This document shows positions 19,701-25,507 of a DNA stretch of 25,507 nt, piece by piece. This DNA is from Ectocarpus siliculosus. Its lineage: Eukaryota > Sar > Phaeophyceae > Ectocarpales > Ectocarpaceae. The first letter of the stretch is position 1. The number at the start of each line of letters is the position of its first letter. A program made the position numbers and the translations under genes. The stretch spans positions 80,395 through 105,901 of the forward strand of contig FN648541.1 of assembly GCA_000310025.1 (NCBI GenBank), read 5' to 3'. The notes under the pieces are model-generated. The model ran no database searches. It was given only the letters and a program-made list of their open reading frames with translations, and was not told the DNA's origin.

Positions 19701-20497
19701 GAATTCCGACTAATGGAGGAGTGAAGTTCAAGAGATATTTACGCTAGGCTTAGGCTACAACTCCTTGGGAGTCACCTACCACTGCTGCTTGATGCGCAAC
19801 ATTGTGATGGTACAGGAGCGAACCCACAAGCGATATTGAAGCCGCCGAAACTAACGTTTGTTTCTAGCCTACGAGTACAACCAGGCGATTGTGTGCGTCC
19901 GTCGAGTCAAATGTCAAACACTTACGCTTAGGTACCGCTCATCAGCAAAACGTGTGCTCTTACCGAGCGCGTGGACCTCGGGCCTATGAACACAGGACCC
20001 GAAGTCCTCCAGCACCGAGTCCTGGGTGTGGTACTTGGAGGCAAGGTGGAGGCATGTCATCGACAGGAGCTCCAGCGGCGGCAACCCTTCGCTACCGCCG
20101 CCGCTTCGTCGTCGCTGCCGCCTCCGCTGTTGCTGCTGCTGCGAAGAGGCAGGCTGCCGCCGCCGTTGACGATGGGCGTTGTTGCTAACGGTTGTACCGT
20201 TCGTGGCGCCGGGGGACGACGCCAGCGACGGGTACATATGCCGACGTTGCAGCCACCTCAGGGCAAGGGTGGTGGCGGAGGCCACAACCTGGGCGTCAAT
20301 GTGACGGTCCTCTAGCGCGGACTTCATCCACCCGCGGACTCTACCCGAGTCTCGCGCGAACAGCACGGCCTTCTCTGTAGGGGCGGGCGTGAGGAGCAGC
20401 GGCAGCGATACGTTGCTCTTGCCACCTGCCGTCGCTGCTAACGCCGCCGCCTCCGCCACCGCTCCCGCCTGGTGGGTTGACGGATACACGTGGAGGG
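16747..20497 (-). CDS. Cyclin-like protein with low-complexity insertions and a long disordered tail (middle exon unresolved)
   Basis: Two large minus-strand coding exons are supported. Exon A, 20497-19926, begins after a CAG acceptor and ends at an excellent AGC|GTAAGT donor. It carries a cyclin-box N-terminal half: RVRGWMKSALEDRHIDAQVV, then TTLALRWLQRR, then after a roughly 45-residue Gln/Arg/Ser-rich insertion LELLSMTCLHLASKYHTQ. Exon B, 18929-16747, begins FDISLSMGAVLNASFRANAV, the position where cyclins carry an L.FDL..P-like turn. It has a second helical segment at about 18456-18273 (ATVLALASLVLARRLARAGG, then ALLLVSEGLRLARRAFETEL) resembling the cyclin C-terminal fold, separated by a Ser/Pro/Gln insertion. 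About 500 Ser/Gly/Pro-rich residues follow with basic NLS-like clusters (RRGKRAR, ARKRQR), ending in DWWW and TAG. Exon A ends in phase 0 but exon B needs phase 1, so a small exon between them (19925-18930) is missing from this model; 5' exons are also incomplete. Cyclins bind and activate CDKs; the subclass (D, K, L or T) cannot be assigned here. Confidence 0.68.
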
Positions 20498-20774
20498 CTG
20501 ATAGTCAGAGAATCTGTAGAGATTTTTTATGTAGGCGGCGGAGTCATTCGTCAACAGTTAGAATATGGAGACATCCACCGCCCCAGGATATCAACTCGCC
20601 GAGTGAGCCAGGAATGCCTCGACAGGCCGCCGCCCCCCATCAACCCGAAAAGCCCTGGTCGACGCAACGTGAAACCAGGTTGACATGCCATACGAAAATG
20701 ATACAACAACGTCGGTGAAAAAGTGAGCACCACGACGCCAGAAATCTGGCAGCTATGAGCGTTGATTTTGGGCC

Positions 20775-20790
20775 TAGCTTTTATAAGAGG
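20775..20790 (-). promoter_or_regulatory. TATA-like box upstream of cyclin exon A
   Basis: The minus strand reads CTTATAAAAGCT here, a good TATA consensus about 290 bases upstream of exon A. It could drive the cyclin gene from a start inside 20740-20500, which would make the 21505 exon unrelated, or it could belong to an old retroelement promoter. Functional use is inference. Confidence 0.25.
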
Positions 20791-21250
20791 AAAAAAGTCT
20801 CTGATCAGGTCAAGAAGCCCGGATAGACTCTTGTAGAGGTGGCTCTTGGGTTTGCCCCCAGAGAAGCAACAAGCCGCGAGTCTCAGAGGCCAAAAAGAAA
20901 AAAAGAAGAGGTGATGGATACCCAGCAGCTACAACCGCAAGTTGTACGAGTGATCACACCCTTAATAGACCGACTTTCTTAGCTCGATTGTTCCACAGCA
21001 GTCAAGGGCGCCTGGAAAACGGACGATGTGGGTCTAGGAAAACCTCGACATCGACAAGATTAAGACCTATTCGGCATTATTGGCGCCCTCTCGGTTGTGG
21101 ATCAATCGAGATGTACTGTATGGAAGTAGAAACCCCAGTTTGCAGTTGGGGAATTTCTAGGAGGGCTGGGATCACGGGGGCATAACGCTACTCAATCGAC
21201 TTTTTTCTAGAAGTACCAGACATTGTGCTCTCCTTTGCAGAGAGTCGTAC

Positions 21251-21505
21251 CTCATCCTTGCCGAGCTTCATGAGGTGGGAGAACAGAGTAGGGAGTTGGA
21301 TCACCCCACCATCATCCATGTCGCCATTCGATCGACGCAGGACCGGTGACAGCAGTGGACCCTGGCCCTCTGGCGCGGCGTGTTGTTGCTCGTCCTGATG
21401 ATTCTCAAGAAGAGCGGCATGTCGGGCGTGTCTCAATAGATATGGTACTCCGGTGTCCTTACAGCAATCGAGCGGATTGATTGCGGAGTGAGAGCCCTCT
21501 TCCAT
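21251..21505 (-). CDS. Candidate first exon of the cyclin-like gene
   Basis: An 85-codon minus-strand segment starts at an ATG (21505) and ends at a GAG|GTACGA donor. The translation looks coding-like (NPLDCCKDTGVPYLLRHARH near the start, LPTLFSHLMKLGKDE at the end) and would precede the cyclin box, as the N-terminal leader does in many cyclins. It ends in phase 0 whereas exon A of the cyclin gene starts in phase 1, so a further small exon would be needed. It could instead belong to a different minus-strand gene. Confidence 0.35.
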
Positions 21506-23141
21506 GAGGCAGCGCTATACTATTTCGTGCACGAAATGCCCCCAGGCACCCCCCTGTCGAATCATCGATGCCCCGCTCTGTACGCCCTCCTCTGTGTCCA
21601 TCGAACGTCTAGGAGGACAGACACACGTGCATATGTAGGTGGATACAGGCCCAGAGGAGGATTTCAAACGTTCAATCTAACAAGAGGCGGAGCATGGCGA
21701 CAGCGAGGGGCGCAGGGTTTACTGCTGTAGTGGAAGGCACATCCCAGTACAACGCGTCTATATACAGCAGTAGTAGCACGAGCATCATAACTTGTAAACA
21801 CGCACGACGCTTGTCTCTCGTGCAGCATAGGCGACTCGGGTTTGCTCTCGCCGTCTGTTACAGCCTTTGGTGGTTCACTCCGGAGTACGGAGTGGATTTT
21901 TCTGGATCGATTTCAATTTTTTAAAAACAACTCACTTGGGGCCGTCGACGAGCACTGCTGCTGCAACGAGCCATGTCCGTGAATGCAGCAACGCAGAGCG
22001 GATCACCTCACCCGTGTGTACTGCTGACTGGGAAGCAACTCACGCACCGCCAGCTCTCAAGCAAGGAGAAGGCGGGAAAAGTATTGGGGAAAGTTTATGT
22101 TGTTTGTTGTGCAGGATTCCTCTCAGGCGGCGAAGGAGTTGAGGAAATAAAGTGGCGGTTTTGGGGGCCCCGCAGTGATGAAGCAAGGATCCATAATATC
22201 TTCCTGTTCGCAGGTCTCCGTTGGGCGGCAGTTGCGGCAGTCTGTGTCCCATCAAAACCTCTCCCTCTCTACCTCGCCCCTTACCTGCTTGCCCCCGCGT
22301 CTCCATCTTCTTTCATACTACACACAACCCAGCACAATGGTGAGCGATGGTGTACGCGCGTGTGAGTTTGTATACCGCTTTGGTTTGCACCCCAAAGTCC
22401 GGTGGTGTTCTTGGTGCCTGCCGATGTGACGTAGTCTGCGAGTGCAGCTTTATTCTCCCCCAGATCAAGCAGCAGAGCGGAGTCGGGGAGAGAACAAAAA
22501 CGATTTGAACAGCCCGCTACGCCCTTCAGCTCGGCACCAACAGTTGGGGCAAGCTGCTCTTAGCTGTGACCTCTTCCGCCTCGGCGCGTCGAACGGACAG
22601 CACCTTCGTCGTTCATTTTTTTAATCTGTGCCGATTTCACCGCCGCAAGTGGTATAAGTTTTCTCGCGACAACGTGGTCCCAAAATTCTCGTGCGGGCGG
22701 GCGGGCGTAAACCTGAACCAATGCTGCCCAAAAAAAACGTTCTCTTTTATTATGAACCATTGGGATTGCTGTGGTCGCGGGAACAACGCCCAGCGTGCTC
22801 TCTTCCCCCCCACCCACCCCCTCCTGAAACCTCTCGTAGTGTCGGCGGTCTAGATGTCGTCCCCCGACAGCTGCCTTTTTTGGGGTGTGCACTAGTAGAG
22901 AGAAGAGGTGGCGTGGCGCAGTAAAATGTGATTCCACACTGACTGCTGTCTTGCGGCGATTCAGAGGTGAAGCAGTTTGGGGAACAGCAGGGGAGGCGAG
23001 ATATGCCCTTACCCATCCATCAACTCCGAATGGGGTTGCTTGCTGCTGGCCACGTATGAGCTGCTGCCGTGTCGGCCCTCGGGCCGAGGTTTCCTTCCCA
23101 GCCTCTCTCTTTTTGGACTATAAGTGAGAGAGGGAGTGCGG

Positions 23142-23570
23142 ATGTTGAGGGTACAGACAAATCCCCTACAATATATCCTTCTTTCTTTGTTCTCTTTGGC
23201 GCCTGCCTGCTGGCATCATCATATCATTGGCACTGCTGCAGCAGCAGCGCCCGCCAGCTGCGGTGACGTTTGTCCCGAAGGTTGGCGAAACTCGAGTAAC
23301 TTGGTCAGTACCACTCAGGGTAGATATTGTTTGCCCGAGGCACGCACGCATGAAGCAATTATCTGGCTCAGCGTGGCGGTGGTGGTGATTGCTGCCCTCC
23401 TTGTTGTGTTGTCTTCAAATGTTGACCTTCGCCATTCTGCGGTGGTGTTTGTTTTTTTCAGCGGATTTCGCCGACAGTCTCCCACTGCTGGTGTTGGTCA
23501 TTCGAGTCGGCTTTGGTCCTGTGTGTGGTTGCTACTGGTTCAGGTGGACTTGGCCGCTGCTGCGAGGTAG
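23142..23570 (+). CDS. Possible small secreted/membrane protein or exon
   Basis: From the ATG at 23142 the frame reads a hydrophobic leader (YILLSLFSLAPACW), a short Cys-containing stretch (CGDVCPEGW, an NSS glycosylation sequon, GRYC) and a 20-residue hydrophobic segment (AIIWLSVAVVVIAALLVVLS). This resembles a signal peptide, mini-ectodomain and transmembrane helix. A very strong acceptor (TTTGTTTTTTTCAG, ending at about 23460) cuts the frame, so the T/G-rich hydrophobic part could simply be intron. Not recognised as any family. Confidence 0.2.
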   Translation: MLRVQTNPLQYILLSLFSLAPACWHHHIIGTAAAAAPASCGDVCPEGWRNSSNLVSTTQGRYCLPEARTHEAIIWLSVAVVVIAALLVVLSSNVDLRHSAVVFVFFSGFRRQSPTAGVGHSSRLWSCVWLLLVQVDLAAAAR

Positions 23571-24906
23571 AATACGGCACCGCGCCAAGAAGTACATTTA
23601 TGTTGCTCGTCGTGTATCGGCGGTAGCACATTATGGCCTTTCCTCGGTCATTCGAACGAAGTTCGGCACTGGTCAGAGAACGCACAACTCAAGAGGCGTT
23701 TCTCCCCTCCATACGCCACGCATGTAAGCAAAAATGTAAGCAGAATGCTATCTACACACCAGGCCCACCTCCGGTTATAACGCCATCCGTCAGTAGTGGT
23801 TACATGTCGTTGGGAGCTGTCGGTTCACCCAACCCGAAATTCGAATGGCACGGTCAACGCTCCGTGCATGACTACGTGAAACTTCGATCGAAACTAACTA
23901 GTACACGGCTACGTACATGCGCGTTCACCAACCAAACTCCAAAACAAAATAAGAACGCGTTTCTGCAGGGGACATAACCCCTCGCCCCACAAAACCGCCA
24001 GAGTCCTGGCCGGCATGACCACCCCATACTCTGTAGCCGGTATTAAAAGGGGAGATTCTGAAGAGCAATTGAGGGAACTACCTACCTTCACCTGGCCGCG
24101 GAGTTTTCATCGTTTGAGAAAGCGGCAGGCAATTGCTTAAAAGTCGATTTTGAGAACCACAGCAGCGATAATATCATTGTTGTTGCTGGTTCAGAACCCG
24201 ATTTGTTAATGCGGACGGGCGTCAAGCGCTCTTTCACTAATGCAAGAATCATTACTTTGAACTTCGATCATTACACAGCGTGGTTCTAGCTTGGAGGATG
24301 TGCAGTACTCCTATGTCGCACGTAATTCATGATCATCGATGCATATCAAACCGAACGCGTCGGGTCCGAGCTTCCTGGACCCATGCACAGGGTTGCAGGA
24401 ATGTGTATCCATGACCAGTGATGATCGCCCTGTGCTTGTCTTCTGTGCCATGGGTTCAGCTCGACCAGTAGTACGGGTGTTGCAAAGGGGTGCTGAGCGA
24501 AGATCGGAACAGTTTTTTCAGTTGCGGAGGGCAAAAACGATGGCGTTGCTGCTCCTGACGCTACCCTCTCTCGCGTCGCTTTCGTGCGGGACGCACCTCG
24601 GGTTTCTTCTACGTGTAATATAGCGTAAATTCTCGCGTATGCTGGATATGCGTAAATATCGCAAATGCTGAGTTGACGGGGAATATCAGACCCCCTCGGA
24701 CCACTTTCAAAGCTCGATGTATTGGTCCACAGGAGAAAGCAAGTTTCGGTGCCGAATCGTGTGGCGTTTATGAGGTGTTAACCTAGAGCATGTCTCTCGA
24801 ACACGTGTCGTTTCGGCTTGGACGCCTTTTCGTTGTAGTGGTTGAATTCGAGCTTTTGAAAATTGGTCGGTCCGACGGGGGTTTGATGTAATTTTGTCAC
24901 ACTTAC

Positions 24907-25019
24907 GCTCTGGATCTTGTGAGCGAGAAACATACGGTATGTGATTCGTCGACACCAGTCTCCCCGCCCGCCCTGTTTACGGGAGTTCTTCACTATCGCC
25001 GATCGTGCGTTCACGACAG
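24907..25019 (-). CDS. Candidate exon with strong splice signals, unknown product
   Basis: Minus strand: acceptor GGCTTACAG, 113 open bases reading NARSAIVKNSRKQGGRG then CRRITYRMFLAHKIQS, and donor AGC|GTAAGT. The same frame continues open past the donor to about 24778 with another basic stretch. It is probably an exon of a minus-strand gene running off the right edge, or a fragment of a repeat. Confidence 0.25.
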
Positions 25020-25277
25020 CTGTAAGCCTTCCCCTCATACCCGAAACGAATCAAATACGGGAACCGGTCGCGGCGATCAAATGTTTCTCCGGCTGCGTAC
25101 ACTATTTAGGACATACAGACGCCAGCAACAGCAGAATCGCCGGCCACGAAGCTAAACGAAGTTGTGCCGTACCCGCAAACGACCGGTACGCTTTCACAGA
25201 TGTCACTGATCCCGCCCCCCTCTTGTGTCACGATTTGGATGCGGAAAGGCCGCTCGGATTTTAACCCCCCCCCCCCC

Positions 25278-25380
25278 AGAGCCTGGTCCGGTGAGAACCC
25301 GGCGTGCTCCGTCCCGGCTTTGTAGGGATGCGAGGTCAATGGTCAAACGACTACGGCATGCACGACTATGAGTACACCCC
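25278..25380 (-). mobile_element. tRNA-like short repeat, right-edge array unit 1
   Basis: AGAGCCTGGTCCGGTGAGAA to GAGTACACCCC, preceded and followed by poly-C. It differs from unit 2 at a few positions (GGTCAAACGAC against GGTCTAACGAC). Confidence 0.75.
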
Positions 25381-25389
25381 CCCCCCCCC

Positions 25390-25503
25390 AGAGGCCTGGT
25401 CCGGTGAGAACCCGGCGTGCTCCGTCCCGGCTTTGTAGGGATGCGAGGTCAATGGTCTAACGACTACGGCATGCACGACTATGAGTACACCCCCCCCCCC
25501 CCC
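25390..25503 (-). mobile_element. tRNA-like short repeat, right-edge array unit 2
   Basis: A second copy in direct orientation, 112 bases from the first, again ending in GAGTACAC plus poly-C. The array may continue beyond the window. Confidence 0.75.
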
Positions 25504-25507
25504 ATTA

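Larger units (their letters stand above)
21506..25277. other. Region without a recognisable gene; scattered candidate exons
   Basis: No family is recognised on either strand. Suggestive pieces: an ATG at 21694 (plus) followed by coding-like sequence up to a GTAAAC at about 21795, placed head-to-head with the 21505 exon; and a plus-strand segment 22214-22339 of exactly 42 codons between a strong TTCGCAG acceptor and an ATG|GTGAGC donor. None shows homology I can name, so no gene model is offered. Confidence 0.4.

Noticed and set aside
24600-24900. AT-richer stretch with a basic frame as a transposon coding end
   Set aside because: No transposase or reverse-transcriptase motif and no terminal repeats seen; left as unassigned sequence.

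Overview
The window is eukaryotic nuclear DNA. Coding segments are short, separated by GT-AG introns of roughly 110 to 1500 bases, and rich in Ala, Gly, Ser and Gln runs. CT, GT, GCT and poly-C simple repeats are everywhere. GC-rich coding DNA, many introns, divergent or convergent neighbours and low-complexity insertions in conserved folds best fit a stramenopile, most likely a brown alga. That placement is inference from style, not from a marker gene.

Layout from left to right. (1) 234-3798, minus strand: seven recoverable exons of the exosome ring subunit RRP42 (EXOSC7-like); its C-terminus is not visible and probably lies beyond the left edge. (2) 3799-4056: a 258-base gap between two divergent start codons, probably a shared promoter. 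(3) 4057-13963, plus strand: a complete 11-exon gene for a PDE12-type 2',5'-phosphodiesterase/deadenylase of the EEP superfamily. All splice phases can be reconciled, giving a 908-residue product with the expected catalytic residues. (4) 13964-16746: intergenic or 3'-UTR sequence between convergent genes, with a purine minisatellite and a 100-N assembly gap inside poly-C. (5) about 16747-20497, perhaps to 21505, minus strand: a cyclin-like gene with two helical cyclin-box segments, Gln/Ser/Arg-rich insertions and a long disordered tail. (6) 21506-25507: no gene recognised; a few candidate exons and an array of a short tRNA-like repeat at the right edge.

The two left genes both act on RNA 3' ends: RRP42 is a structural subunit of the 3'-5' exosome, and PDE12 relatives remove 2',5'-linked and poly(A) adenylates. 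Their head-to-head arrangement with a very short common upstream region is the clearest functional association in the window. The introns hold minisatellites, duplicated splice-donor regions and copies of a tRNA-like repeat family that recurs in tandem at the right end.
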